From: an uncultured Bacteroidaceae bacterium
Lineage (GTDB): Bacteria > Bacteroidota > Bacteroidia > Bacteroidales > Bacteroidaceae
DNA length: 64,000 bases
Assembly: GCA_944320785.1 (NCBI GenBank)
Contig: CALUIR010000003.1
Coordinates: 62,001 to 126,000, forward strand
Direction of reading: 5' to 3'
Part shown: positions 25,185-33,805 of the stretch, one piece after another
Layout of the letters: every line of letters begins with the position of its first letter
How positions within the stretch are numbered: position 1 is the first letter of the stretch
Program-made: the position numbers and the translations under genes
The notes under the pieces: model-generated
What the model was told of the DNA's origin: nothing
Seen by the model: the letters and a program-made list of their open reading frames with translations, nothing else
The model's database searches: none

Positions 25185-26194
25185 CTTTTCTTGTTTTTAT
25201 GAATGGTGAAACCTAACCCCACATAGACTTCGTTGGAGCGCGACCCGCTGGGGCTGTGCTTGCCCGCGATGGTGGTGTAGCCGCACGACACCAGGAGGGC
25301 TTTCCACTTGGCGATGACGCCCACGTCGATGGCCGCGCCCTGCGAGCCGTAGGGGTACACGACATCGGGATACAGGGCATTCCCGGCAATGCTTTCGTCT
25401 TTCACGTATTTCCGGGCATATTCCCCGTAGCCTGCCCCGATGTAGGCATAGACGTATTTGTGGCAACGGGCCATGAAGCCGCAGGTGACAGTGCCGTAGG
25501 CATGGCCGTCCTCCTTGTAGTAGCCTGTCCCCGTGTAGCCGTCCGTGTCCGCGTAGTGCAGGCCGCCGCCGGGCGGGTCGTATTGGAAGAGGCCGTTCTT
25601 GAACGAGGACGACACGTGGACGAACGCCCCGAACCGCCGGCACAAGGCGGCGAACCCGCCGAAGCCGTAGGCTGACCCGGTAGCCATCACCATGCCGTAG
25701 AGGCGGGGCGGGCGTTTGCGCAGGGCGTAGCTGCGATAGACTTCCGCGAAGGGATCCACGGACACGCGGTCTGTGGCTTCGTAATATGTTTCCGGGTCTT
25801 TCTCCACGCGGATGTTGTGGTCGCCCAAGAGGGGGAACACGGTGGGCGTGCTGCCCTGCGGGATGCCGTCGATATAGACCGTGGCACCCGCCGGGACGCT
25901 CTCCACCGACAGTTGGCCGTCGATGGGGTAGCGGTACACGTCCTGCCCGCTGGCCGGGCTCACGTCCAGTTCATACTCCTTCTCGTAGGCCGTGCCGTAG
26001 CGCACGGTCACGGTGTGCTGCCCGGCGGGGACGCGCTTGGTGAGCATGTTGTTCGACGAGATGTCGCCGTCAAGCCCTATCTCCGCCCCGATGGAGGTCT
26101 CCAAGCGGACACGCACGGAGTCCTGCGGGGCCTGCGCCGCCACGGGCATTGCTGCGGCGGCCAGCAGGGTGAGGGTTGCTGCAAGGTGTCTCAT
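25181..26194 (-). CDS. PEGA-domain outer membrane protein
   Basis: A 337-residue secreted protein (signal MRHLAATLTLLAAAAMPVAAQA). Two PEGA-like sandwiches are seen: one around residues 25-90 (AGQHTVTVRYGTAYEKEYELDV) and a clearer one near 93-130 (GQLSVESVPAGATVYIDGIPQGSTPTVFPLLGDHNIRVEK). The C-terminal ~180 residues alternate hydrophobic and polar residues with Tyr/Gly pairs and end 'YVGLGFTIHKNKKR', suggesting a beta barrel. PEGA domains often bind surface polymers. The neighbours are lipoproteins, so a surface complex is likely (inference). Confidence 0.75.
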   Translation of the reverse strand: MRHLAATLTLLAAAAMPVAAQAPQDSVRVRLETSIGAEIGLDGDISSNNMLTKRVPAGQHTVTVRYGTAYEKEYELDVSPASGQDVYRYPIDGQLSVESVPAGATVYIDGIPQGSTPTVFPLLGDHNIRVEKDPETYYEATDRVSVDPFAEVYRSYALRKRPPRLYGMVMATGSAYGFGGFAALCRRFGAFVHVSSSFKNGLFQYDPPGGGLHYADTDGYTGTGYYKEDGHAYGTVTCGFMARCHKYVYAYIGAGYGEYARKYVKDESIAGNALYPDVVYPYGSQGAAIDVGVIAKWKALLVSCGYTTIAGKHSPSGSRSNEVYVGLGFTIHKNKKR

Positions 26195-26201
26195 GGCGGG
26201 G

Positions 26202-27224
26202 TTATTCCAAGTTGAAATTCATCCGCCACACGTTGAATGCTTGGTCGGCATTGGCGCGGCTGGAGATGAAGTAGATGCTGCGCCCGTCGGCGGCCCATGC
26301 GGGGCTGGTGTCCGTCTGGGGGTGGAAGGTGAGTTGCGTGAGGCGCGTGCCGTCGGTGCGCACCACGAAGATGTCGAGGTTGGGCTTCTTCGTCACGTTG
26401 GACACGGCGTTGCCCACGCACACGAGCCATTTCCCGTCAGGCGACAGGCGCGGGTTGGTGAAACTGCGGTGTTCATCGGAGGCGATGAGGCTTTCCTGCC
26501 CTTTCACGAAGTTCACGTACCATATCTCGCTGCGGCCCGTGGTGCTGTTGCGCACGCAGTAGAAGGCATCCGGGTCGTCAGGGATGAGGCACACGGAGAA
26601 GCCCCTTGCGCAGGAGGTCAGCGTGCCGTTCTCGCGGTTGAGCGACCAGATGGAAGGCCCTGAACCGGCGATGCGGGTGAAGAACAGCCGCTTGCCGTCC
26701 GCGCTCAGCACGGGGTCGGCGTCTTTCACGTTGCCGTTCGTCAGTTGGTTCATCATGCTGCCCGCCGTGGCGTTCACGGAGCAGATGTACCAGTTCGGCC
26801 CGTTCATGTCAGCGAAGTAGATTTGCCCGTCGCTCCCCCAGGAGAAGCTCTGGATGTTGCGGAACGTGCGCTGCGTGGCCACGCCCTGCGCCCCGGTGCT
26901 GCGCACCATCACGTTGTCCTGCTTGTTCATGCGGGTGCAGTAGGCTAATTGGCGGCCGTCGGGTGACACGTCTAACAGGCGGTTCACGTACCAGCCGAAG
27001 CCCATCGTTCGGGAGATGCCGGCGTTCATGTTCGTCATGCCCGTGTAGGTGTAGGCATTGGGGGTGAAGGTACTGCCGGCGATGACGGAGTTGTTTGTCT
27101 CGTCGGTCACTTTCACGAGGTTCAGCCCGCTTTCCTCCGGCACGTAGGTGTCGAGGTACAGTTGGGTGGTGCCGCACGATGCCAACAGCAGGCATGCGGC
27201 AACGATGGTCAGATGTCTCATCAT
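26202..27224 (-). CDS. TolB-like beta-propeller lipoprotein
   Basis: A 340-residue lipoprotein (MMRHLTIVAACLLLASCGTT). The body has repeated blades with the TolB/WD40-like pattern 'SPDGRQLAYCTR', 'SADGKRLFFTR', 'SPDGKWLVCVG' and 'AADGRSIYFISS', about six propeller blades. Such propellers usually mediate protein contacts in the periplasm. It lies 29 bp after a tiny lipoprotein gene and 7 bp before the PEGA gene. Confidence 0.8.
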   Translation of the reverse strand: MMRHLTIVAACLLLASCGTTQLYLDTYVPEESGLNLVKVTDETNNSVIAGSTFTPNAYTYTGMTNMNAGISRTMGFGWYVNRLLDVSPDGRQLAYCTRMNKQDNVMVRSTGAQGVATQRTFRNIQSFSWGSDGQIYFADMNGPNWYICSVNATAGSMMNQLTNGNVKDADPVLSADGKRLFFTRIAGSGPSIWSLNRENGTLTSCARGFSVCLIPDDPDAFYCVRNSTTGRSEIWYVNFVKGQESLIASDEHRSFTNPRLSPDGKWLVCVGNAVSNVTKKPNLDIFVVRTDGTRLTQLTFHPQTDTSPAWAADGRSIYFISSRANADQAFNVWRMNFNLE

Positions 27225-27253
27225 ATTCGTAACTATTTAAGGATTGTTCATGC

Positions 27254-27412
27254 TTAGTTGGAGGTGCCTGCCCCGCTGTCGCCGTTGCCGCTGCCGGGTT
27301 GCCCCGTGACTATTACGTTCTCTTTGATGGTGGGGTGCTGGTAGAGATAGCAGCCTGACATCAGTATGGAGAAAGCCGCTGCGGCTGCGAGGAATTGTAG
27401 TATTTGCTTCAT
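27254..27412 (-). CDS. 52-residue lipoprotein at the head of the leftward operon
   Basis: Read on the minus strand from ATG at 27412: a signal peptide MKQILQFLAAAAAFSILMSG directly followed by Cys21 (lipobox), then YLYQHPTIKENVIVTGQ and a Gly/Ser-rich tail ending TSN. It is short enough to be skipped by usual gene callers. A good Bacteroidota promoter lies 23-54 bp upstream and the propeller lipoprotein follows after 29 bp. The function is unknown; a small anchoring subunit of a surface complex is possible. Confidence 0.75.
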   Translation of the reverse strand: MKQILQFLAAAAAFSILMSGCYLYQHPTIKENVIVTGQPGSGNGDSGAGTSN

Positions 27413-27434
27413 GTCTTGCATGTTTAAAGTTGCA

Positions 27435-27466
27435 CAAAGTTAATTTCCCATTGTCCCTTAAGCAAA
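27435..27466 (-). promoter_or_regulatory. Bacteroidota-type promoter of the leftward lipoprotein operon
   Basis: On the minus strand: TTTG (27466-27463), 20 bp, then TAACTTTG (27442-27435). Transcription would start near 27428, about 16 bases before the ATG of the small lipoprotein. Confidence 0.75.
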
Positions 27467-27652
27467 AGCCGCCCAAGGCAGAATGCGGATGACGGGATGG
27501 TTTTCGTGGATGAGGCTGCTTTTTTGTGTGATGAGGGGGGAATAATTTTCAGCCAGGCGGTGTGGGAGCTTAGGTTCAGCCGCATGGGAAATCCCGTTTG
27601 CCCGTGCAAGAAACCCGGTTTAGCCGTGCAGCTTCTTTATCTTTAGGCTGAG

Positions 27653-27704
27653 GATGTGTATCCTTAGCCTAAAGATGTGTATCCTTAGCCTAAAGATGTA
27701 CATC
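27653..27704. repeat. Array of three palindromic cores at 21-bp spacing
   Basis: Cores GATGTGTATC (27653 and 27674) and GATGTACATC (27695) begin exactly 21 bp apart, separated by the linker CTTAGCCTAAA. The linker itself can pair with neighbouring linkers. Degenerate arms flank the array. The whole gap 27413-27979 holds this array, two promoters and no gene. Confidence 0.9.
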
Positions 27705-27931
27705 CTTAGCTTAGAGATGAACTTTCCATGCGGGTGACTTGGGTTTGTTTCCCGTGCAAACGGAAGTTGTTTCCCGCCTGAACGGGAAAACATTCCGGCA
27801 AGGGAGGATGTTTGCGGCGGCGTGCCGGTTTTACGGGATGAGGCGGCATTTGCCTGTGATAAGGCGGAGAAAATGTAAGATGAAGCGGCGGGCCGGGCAT
27901 CCCGCTTCTTCGTTTTTTCTCACCCGTCATC

Positions 27932-27961
27932 GTTGCCAGAACGGGAGAAATCGTAAATTTG
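27932..27961 (+). promoter_or_regulatory. Possible promoter of the sensor kinase operon
   Basis: TAAATTTG (27954-27961) matches the TAnnTTTG -7 box; GTTG at 27932-27935, 18 bp upstream, is a weak -33 element. The start would be near 27968, leaving a very short leader before ATG 27980. Confidence 0.5.
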
Positions 27962-27979
27962 TCCGTGAAAAAGCAGTTT

Positions 27980-30004
27980 ATGGGAAAGATTCGTCTTGTG
28001 TTTATAAAATATGTGGCGGGCGTGGTCTTGGCCTGCATGGCGGCTTGTGGGCCGAAAAGTGCCGCCCCGGCGTTGGAACCCCTTGCGCGGCAGATAGAGG
28101 ACTCCCTGCGCGTGTTCCGCATTTCTTTCGTGCGCGAAGCCGTGCAGCAGGGCATGCGGGCGGCTGCCGACAGCGATGCCTACTACAACTACCTCATGTA
28201 TGCCTCCATCATGCACTATTATTCGGCGCAGCCCGATTCCATGCTGGCCTGCGTGGATCGCACATTGGGCTACTTGCGCCGCCATCCCCGCAACCGTTCC
28301 CGCAGCAGGCTGCTCGTCAAATGCCTGCAGACGCGGGGAGCTTATTATGCCGCTTACCGCTACGATTTGGATTCCCTGGTGTATTACAACCGCCTGGCCT
28401 GCATGGAGGCAGAGAGAGGCGTTGACGCAGAGGACATCATTCTGAGCTACAATAACCTGGCCGATGCCTACCGGCAGCAGGGGCGGCTGGATGCCAGCAC
28501 GGAAGCCTACCGCCGGGCCATCTTCATTGCCGACTCCGTGCATACGCCGCGTGAAAATTACGTCCCCCTCTACGAAGGGATTGCCACGGCCTACACCGCC
28601 TTGCATGCCTTCGATGAAAGCAAAATCTGGTGGAACAAGAGCAAGGAGTTGTGGGACTGCATGATGGCACGCGAGAAGTTCAACTACCTCAACAACCGGG
28701 GAACTGACTATTATTACCAAGAAGACTATGCCAACTGCAAACGCCTGTTGTTGCAATTGGATGCTTTCTTAGCCGGGCATCCCGGCATGTTATGGGAACG
28801 CAAGTACTGCCGCATCAACCTGACCGACGTGTGCCTGAAGGAAGGGGACACGGCGGGGGCGGACAGCCTCTTGCGGGAGACAGCCGCTTTTTTCGCGCCG
28901 ATGGGCGATGCCTCCACCCTGTCCTACATCCGCACGCAACAGATGGAACTGGCCTTCATGAAGGGCGACAGGGCGGAGGTGCGCCGCCTGCTGCGCGATG
29001 ACCCTCTGCCGCCGGATGCCCGTCCCGACATCCGCTTGCAGCGGTTCGGCTTCCTCTGCCGATTCTATGCCGGGCAGGGAAGCTGGAAAGAGGCATACGA
29101 GGCGAAAGAAGCCAGCGTGGCATTGGCTGACTCCTTGCGCAACGAACGGGTGCGGATGAAGACGGCCGACATGCAGTTGCGCTACGATCGCGACACGACC
29201 GTCCTGTCGCAGCAAGTCCGCATCAACCGCCAGCAGGCGTGGTTGGCGAGGATGTGTGCGGCATTGTTCGCGGCGATGGCATTGGTGTTCTTCCTGCTGT
29301 TCTTCGTCCATCACCGGCGGAAGAAAGCGCAGCTGAGGGAAGAACGGATGCTGAGGCGCATCGTGGGCTTGCGCATGGAGAACATCCGCAACCGCATCAC
29401 CCCGCACTTCATCGGCAACGTGCTGAACCATGAACTGCTGCTGGCGCAGCAAGGCAAAGAGGGCAATCTTGGCGGCTTGGTGCAACTCCTGAGGCGGCAG
29501 CAGGCTTTGGCGGACAAGTTCTGCACTTCCTTGAAGGAGGAACTGGAATTTGTGCGCTTCTACGTGGCGGCAGAAATGGAACGCATGAGCGTGAAGCCGG
29601 ACTTCAGCATCCACATTGCCGATGGCATAGATCCGGAGCGCATGTGGCTGCCCTCAATGATGGTGCAGATCTTCGTGGAAAACGCCATCAAGCACGGGCT
29701 GAAGGGCATGGCGCAAGCAGAGGGGAAGAAACTGTTCCTGCGGATTGACGTGTATGCGTCGGAAGGATGCCGCTGCATTGACGTGTCCAACAACGGCAAC
29801 CCCTTGCAGGCATCCACGGCAAGAGGGCAAGGCACCGGGCTGAAAGTCGTGTCGCAGACCATCCAGTTGCTCAACGAGTCCAACAAGCGCCCCATGTCTT
29901 ACAGCGTGGGCGAACAGTGGATGCCCGGCGGGGAAAGAGTGTGCGCGGCACGTCTGGTGATACCGGAAGATTATGATTTTGACAACAGATTTGCAAATAC
30001 ATGA
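27980..30004 (+). CDS. TPR-containing sensor histidine kinase (LytS/YehU type)
   Basis: A 674-residue membrane kinase. ATG 27980 gives a lipoprotein-like signal (KYVAGVVLACMAACGP). The extracytoplasmic part (to about residue 415) has TPR-like helical repeats ('YNNLADAYRQQGRLDASTEAYRRAI'). One membrane helix (WLARMCAALFAAMALVFFLLFF) leads to a His-kinase domain with phospho-acceptor site 'NRITPHFIGNVLNHELL' and ATPase motifs 'VENAIKHGLKG' and 'GQGTGLKVV'. Canonical LytS has PHFLFN; here it is PHFIGN. It overlaps its regulator gene (ATGA), so the pair works together. The signal is unknown. Confidence 0.85.
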   Translation: MGKIRLVFIKYVAGVVLACMAACGPKSAAPALEPLARQIEDSLRVFRISFVREAVQQGMRAAADSDAYYNYLMYASIMHYYSAQPDSMLACVDRTLGYLRRHPRNRSRSRLLVKCLQTRGAYYAAYRYDLDSLVYYNRLACMEAERGVDAEDIILSYNNLADAYRQQGRLDASTEAYRRAIFIADSVHTPRENYVPLYEGIATAYTALHAFDESKIWWNKSKELWDCMMAREKFNYLNNRGTDYYYQEDYANCKRLLLQLDAFLAGHPGMLWERKYCRINLTDVCLKEGDTAGADSLLRETAAFFAPMGDASTLSYIRTQQMELAFMKGDRAEVRRLLRDDPLPPDARPDIRLQRFGFLCRFYAGQGSWKEAYEAKEASVALADSLRNERVRMKTADMQLRYDRDTTVLSQQVRINRQQAWLARMCAALFAAMALVFFLLFFVHHRRKKAQLREERMLRRIVGLRMENIRNRITPHFIGNVLNHELLLAQQGKEGNLGGLVQLLRRQQALADKFCTSLKEELEFVRFYVAAEMERMSVKPDFSIHIADGIDPERMWLPSMMVQIFVENAIKHGLKGMAQAEGKKLFLRIDVYASEGCRCIDVSNNGNPLQASTARGQGTGLKVVSQTIQLLNESNKRPMSYSVGEQWMPGGERVCAARLVIPEDYDFDNRFANT

Positions 30005-30753
30005 AACCAATGATACGAGTGGTGATTATCGATGACGACAAGCCTTCGGTGGATGTCTTGGCCGGGGCGTTGAAAGGCTTTCCGCAAGTGGAAGTCGTGG
30101 CAGTGGCCTGCAACAGCACAGACGGGGAGGCAGCCGTCCTTGCCCATAAGCCCCAACTGCTTTTCTTGGACATCGAATTGCCCAATGCCAACGGGATGGA
30201 CTTCCTTGCTGGCATGCGGCAGAAACTGACGTGGCAGATGCGGGTCGTCTTCTACACGTCATACGAGAGGTACCTCCTCCAAGCCTTGCGGATGCAGGCT
30301 TTCGACTTCCTGCTGAAGCCGGTGGACCGAAAGGAACTGGAGCGGCTGCTTGAACGCTACGGGGAGGAAGCGAAGGCAGTGCCTGCGGCTTTGGCGGGCA
30401 TGCCCGGCGGCAGTGAAAAGCTGTTGTCGGTCACCACGATTATCAATGAGAGGATTGTGCTTCGTTCGCGGAACATCGGTTACTTCCGCTACAATTCGGG
30501 GCGCAAGCTGTGGGAAGTGGTGTTGGCCAACAGCCGCCGCGTCGTGCTGAAGCATAACACCACGGCGGAAGTCATCTTGGCATACGGGCCGGAGTTCGTG
30601 CAAATCCACAAGACGTTCATCATCAACATATCTTATTTGAACCTGATACAAGGCAACCAGTGCCTGATGCTCCACCCTTTTGAGAATGTGGATGAGCTTA
30701 AAATCAGCAAGCTTTACCGCAAGAAGTTGTTGGAGTGCTTTTATGACTTGTAA
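30001..30753 (+). CDS. LytTR-family response regulator
   Basis: A 250-residue regulator: a receiver domain with the phospho-acceptor Asp in 'LLFLDIELPNANG' and the conserved Lys in 'FDFLLKPVDRKEL', then a LytTR DNA-binding domain ('GYFRYNSGRKLWEVVLANSRRVVLKHNTTAEVI...FVQIHKTFIINISYLN'). It overlaps the kinase stop by 4 bp and is its cognate output. Its target promoters are not identifiable here, but the next operon starts 107 bp downstream and is a candidate. Confidence 0.93.
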   Translation: MKPMIRVVIIDDDKPSVDVLAGALKGFPQVEVVAVACNSTDGEAAVLAHKPQLLFLDIELPNANGMDFLAGMRQKLTWQMRVVFYTSYERYLLQALRMQAFDFLLKPVDRKELERLLERYGEEAKAVPAALAGMPGGSEKLLSVTTIINERIVLRSRNIGYFRYNSGRKLWEVVLANSRRVVLKHNTTAEVILAYGPEFVQIHKTFIINISYLNLIQGNQCLMLHPFENVDELKISKLYRKKLLECFYDL

Positions 30754-30860
30754 TCTGAGTCGGCCTTTGCAGTGGCAGCTTATGGCATTTTCCATCGTGA
30801 TGCGGCAGGAAGTCCAGCAGTTTTTTGTATCTTTCGCCCGTTTTAAAAAAAGTGTGAGCA

Positions 30861-32330
30861 ATGTCTCCGTTGTTGGTCTTGTCAGTCATATTGGCTTATT
30901 TTGTGGTATTGTTCGGCGTTTCTTGGTGGAGCGGCCGGAAAACGGATAATGCAGGATTCTTTGTGGGCAACCGCCGGTCGCCGTGGCATGTGGTGGCGTT
31001 TGCCATGATTGGGGCGAGCATCTCTGGGGTGACGTTTGTGTCCGTGCCAGGCATGGTGGGTGCGAGCGGCTTCTCCTACATGCAGATGGTGCTGGGTTTT
31101 GTGGCCGGTCAATTGGTGATAGCCTTTGTCCTTACGCCACTGTTTTATCGTATGGAGTTGGTATCTATTTATGGCTATCTGGAAAAGCGTTTTGGCGTGT
31201 CGGCTTATCAGACAGGGGCATGGTTCTTTTTCGTGTCGAAGATGCTGGGGGCGGCGGTGCGTTTGTATTTGGTGTGCGCCGTGCTTCAGTTTTTGGTATT
31301 CGGCCCGTGGGGCGTTCCGTTTGCCCTCAACGTGTTGTTCTCCATCTTGGTGGTGTGGCTCTACACTTTCCGTGGAGGGGTGAAATCGTTGGTGTGGACA
31401 GATTCTTTGAAAACCTTCTGCTTGGTCATGTCCCTTTTCCTTACCATATATTATATAGCAGATGGCTTGCAGTTGGATTGGGGCGGGCTGGTTGCCATGG
31501 TGGGTGATAGTCCGATGTCGAGGGTGTTTTTCTTCGATGATGTGGACGACGGGCGTTATTTCTTCAAGCAGTTCCTCGCCGGCGCATTTACAATGGTGGC
31601 GATGAACGGGCTTGACCAAGATATGATGCAGCGTAATCTGAGTTGCCGCAACTATCGTGATTCGCAGAAAAACATGATGGTAAGCATCCTCTTGCAATCA
31701 GTGGTTATTCTTTCGTTCCTCATCTTGGGCGTGTTGCTTTATGCTTTTGCAGAGCGGAGAGGCATCCCTTTGCCGTCTAAAAGCGATGAACTGTTCCCGA
31801 TGATAGCCACTGGTGGTTATTTCCCGGTGGCGGTGGGCGTTTTGTTCGTGGTGGGCTTGGTGTCGTCCGCCTATTCGGCAGCAGGCTCGGCACTGACAGC
31901 TTTGACTACTTCTTTTTCAGTAGATATTTTGCGGGTTGAGAAATACGTATCAGAAGGACAGGCGGTGCGGATTCGTAAGCGGGTGCATGCTGGTATGGCC
32001 GTGCTGATGGGATGTACCGTTTTAGTGTTCAACTTTTTGAATAATACGAGCGTCATCAATGCTGTCTATACTTTGGTGAGCTATACTTATGGGCCTATTT
32101 TGGGCTTGTTCGCTTTCGGCTTTTTCGTGAGACATCGTGTACGTGGGAAATTCATTCCATTCGTGGCCGTATTGTCGCCGTTGTTGTGCTTGGTGTTGGA
32201 TGTGAACTCAGAGCGATGGTTAGGAGGATATTCCTTTAGTTATGAGATACTGATATTGAATGCTTTGTTTACGTTTTTAGGCTGTTGCTTGCTGATGAAG
32301 CGTAAGAATGTGGTTAATGTTGGCTTATGA
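30861..32330 (+). CDS. Sodium:solute symporter (SSS family), probably sugar or muropeptide sugar uptake
   Basis: A 489-residue transporter with ~13 membrane helices. The start 'ILAYFVVLFGVSWWSGRKTDNAGFFVGNRRSPWHVVAFAMIGASISGVTFVSVPG' is typical of the SSS family's Na+-site helix. It is followed, through 4-bp overlaps, by genes for a glycosyltransferase, SpoIID-like protein, AmpG-like permease and a sugar kinase. A related symporter (MurT) imports N-acetylmuramic acid in Tannerella, so MurNAc or GlcNAc is a reasonable guess, but the substrate is not proven. Confidence 0.9.
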   Translation: MSPLLVLSVILAYFVVLFGVSWWSGRKTDNAGFFVGNRRSPWHVVAFAMIGASISGVTFVSVPGMVGASGFSYMQMVLGFVAGQLVIAFVLTPLFYRMELVSIYGYLEKRFGVSAYQTGAWFFFVSKMLGAAVRLYLVCAVLQFLVFGPWGVPFALNVLFSILVVWLYTFRGGVKSLVWTDSLKTFCLVMSLFLTIYYIADGLQLDWGGLVAMVGDSPMSRVFFFDDVDDGRYFFKQFLAGAFTMVAMNGLDQDMMQRNLSCRNYRDSQKNMMVSILLQSVVILSFLILGVLLYAFAERRGIPLPSKSDELFPMIATGGYFPVAVGVLFVVGLVSSAYSAAGSALTALTTSFSVDILRVEKYVSEGQAVRIRKRVHAGMAVLMGCTVLVFNFLNNTSVINAVYTLVSYTYGPILGLFAFGFFVRHRVRGKFIPFVAVLSPLLCLVLDVNSERWLGGYSFSYEILILNALFTFLGCCLLMKRKNVVNVGL

Positions 32331-33805
32331 TGAGAATAAATTGTTTCATACCTTATGAAAGTCCTTTACAGGTGCAGCGCACTATCCGCAATTTGCAAGA
32401 TACACGTTGTGTGGCGAAGATTTACTTGTTGGCAATGCGGGATGTCCCCCCTTTGGATGGTTGTGAGATGTTGCGGGTCGGTTCTTTGGCCAGCACGGCT
32501 GCAATGCGTCTAGTTGCCCGCCATGCCGATACGGTTTACACATTGATTTATACGAAATATACCACGTTGGAGTGGAGGCCGTATGCCTTGGAACGTTTTT
32601 TGAGGATTGCAGATGACAGCAATGCTGCTATTCTGTATGCCGATCATTGCCAATGGCGCGGTGGGCAGCAAATTCTCTGCCCTTTGATTGATTACCGCAA
32701 AGGCAGCCTCAGGGATGATTTTGATTTTGGCTCAGTGTTGCTTTATCGGTCGGATGTGTTGAAAGCTGCAGTAGGCAGCATGGATGCGGATTACCGTTTT
32801 GCAGGATTGTATGATTTGCGGTTACGGACATCACGGGAAGGTGAAGTGTTTCACGTGAACGAGTGCCTTTATGCAGAAGTGGAAGGGGACCTGCGGACGA
32901 GCGGAGAGAAACAGTTTGATTATGTAAACCCACAGAATGCGGGGGTGCAGAAAGAAATGGAAGCGGCTTGCACGAACCATTTGAAGGCAGTAGGTGCTTA
33001 TGTGGAGCCGATGGAGGAAGATTTGGATTTTTCTGCTGGTAGTTTTCCTTTTGAGGCATCTGTTATTATTCCTGTCCGTAACCGGGTTGCTACGATAGGA
33101 GATGCGGTGCGCTCCGCGTTGTCACAGCGATCCAGTTTTCGTTATAATGTCATTGTCATAGACAATTATTCCACAGATGGGACGGCGGAATTGCTTGAGA
33201 CCTTCCGTTCCGATGAACGATTCATTTATCTTATGCCTACGCGGACAGGTCTGGGGATAGGAGGATGTTGGAATATGGGCATCCACCATCCGGCTTGCGG
33301 GAAGTTTGCCATCCAGTTGGATAGTGATGATTTGTATAGTGGCGAGCATGCGCTGCAAACGATAGTGGATGCTTTCTATGAACAGAGATGTGCCATGGTG
33401 GTCGGTACCTATCGGATGACTGACTTTGAGAAAAATGAGATATCTCCAGGTGTGATAGCCCATCGGGAGTGGACGCAGGAGAATGGCCACAATAATCTTC
33501 TTCGTGTCAATGGCTTGGGGGCGCCCCGTGCTTTCTACACCCCTTTATTGCGTGAGTTGAATTTCCCTGATGTGAGTTACGGTGAGGATTATGCCGTGGG
33601 ATTGGCCATGTCCCGCCGCCATAGGATAGGGCGTATTTATGATGTGATTTATCTTTGTCGGCGTTGGGCTGGCAATTCTGATGCTTGCTTGGATATGGCG
33701 GGAGTGAATAAGCACAATGCTTATAAAGATATGCTTCGTACGTTGGAGTTGGAAGCGAGGATAACTCTGAACAAAAGGAAGGAGGGGTATGGTGAGGCAA
33801 GATGA
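32327..33805 (+). CDS. Glycosyltransferase family 2 with an N-terminal extra domain
   Basis: A 492-residue cytoplasmic enzyme. Residues ~240-380 form the GT2 domain: 'EASVIIPVRNRVATIGDAVRSALSQ', the 'IVIDNYSTDGT' nucleotide-binding part, and the metal site Asp-x-Asp in 'FAIQLDSDDLYSGEHALQT', then 'SYGEDYAVGLAMSRRHRIGRI'. The first ~230 residues are a related but degenerate GT-like fold ('MRINCFIPYESPLQVQRTIRNLQ'). Acceptor and sugar are unknown. It overlaps the genes on both sides. Confidence 0.8.
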   Translation: MMRINCFIPYESPLQVQRTIRNLQDTRCVAKIYLLAMRDVPPLDGCEMLRVGSLASTAAMRLVARHADTVYTLIYTKYTTLEWRPYALERFLRIADDSNAAILYADHCQWRGGQQILCPLIDYRKGSLRDDFDFGSVLLYRSDVLKAAVGSMDADYRFAGLYDLRLRTSREGEVFHVNECLYAEVEGDLRTSGEKQFDYVNPQNAGVQKEMEAACTNHLKAVGAYVEPMEEDLDFSAGSFPFEASVIIPVRNRVATIGDAVRSALSQRSSFRYNVIVIDNYSTDGTAELLETFRSDERFIYLMPTRTGLGIGGCWNMGIHHPACGKFAIQLDSDDLYSGEHALQTIVDAFYEQRCAMVVGTYRMTDFEKNEISPGVIAHREWTQENGHNNLLRVNGLGAPRAFYTPLLRELNFPDVSYGEDYAVGLAMSRRHRIGRIYDVIYLCRRWAGNSDACLDMAGVNKHNAYKDMLRTLELEARITLNKRKEGYGEAR

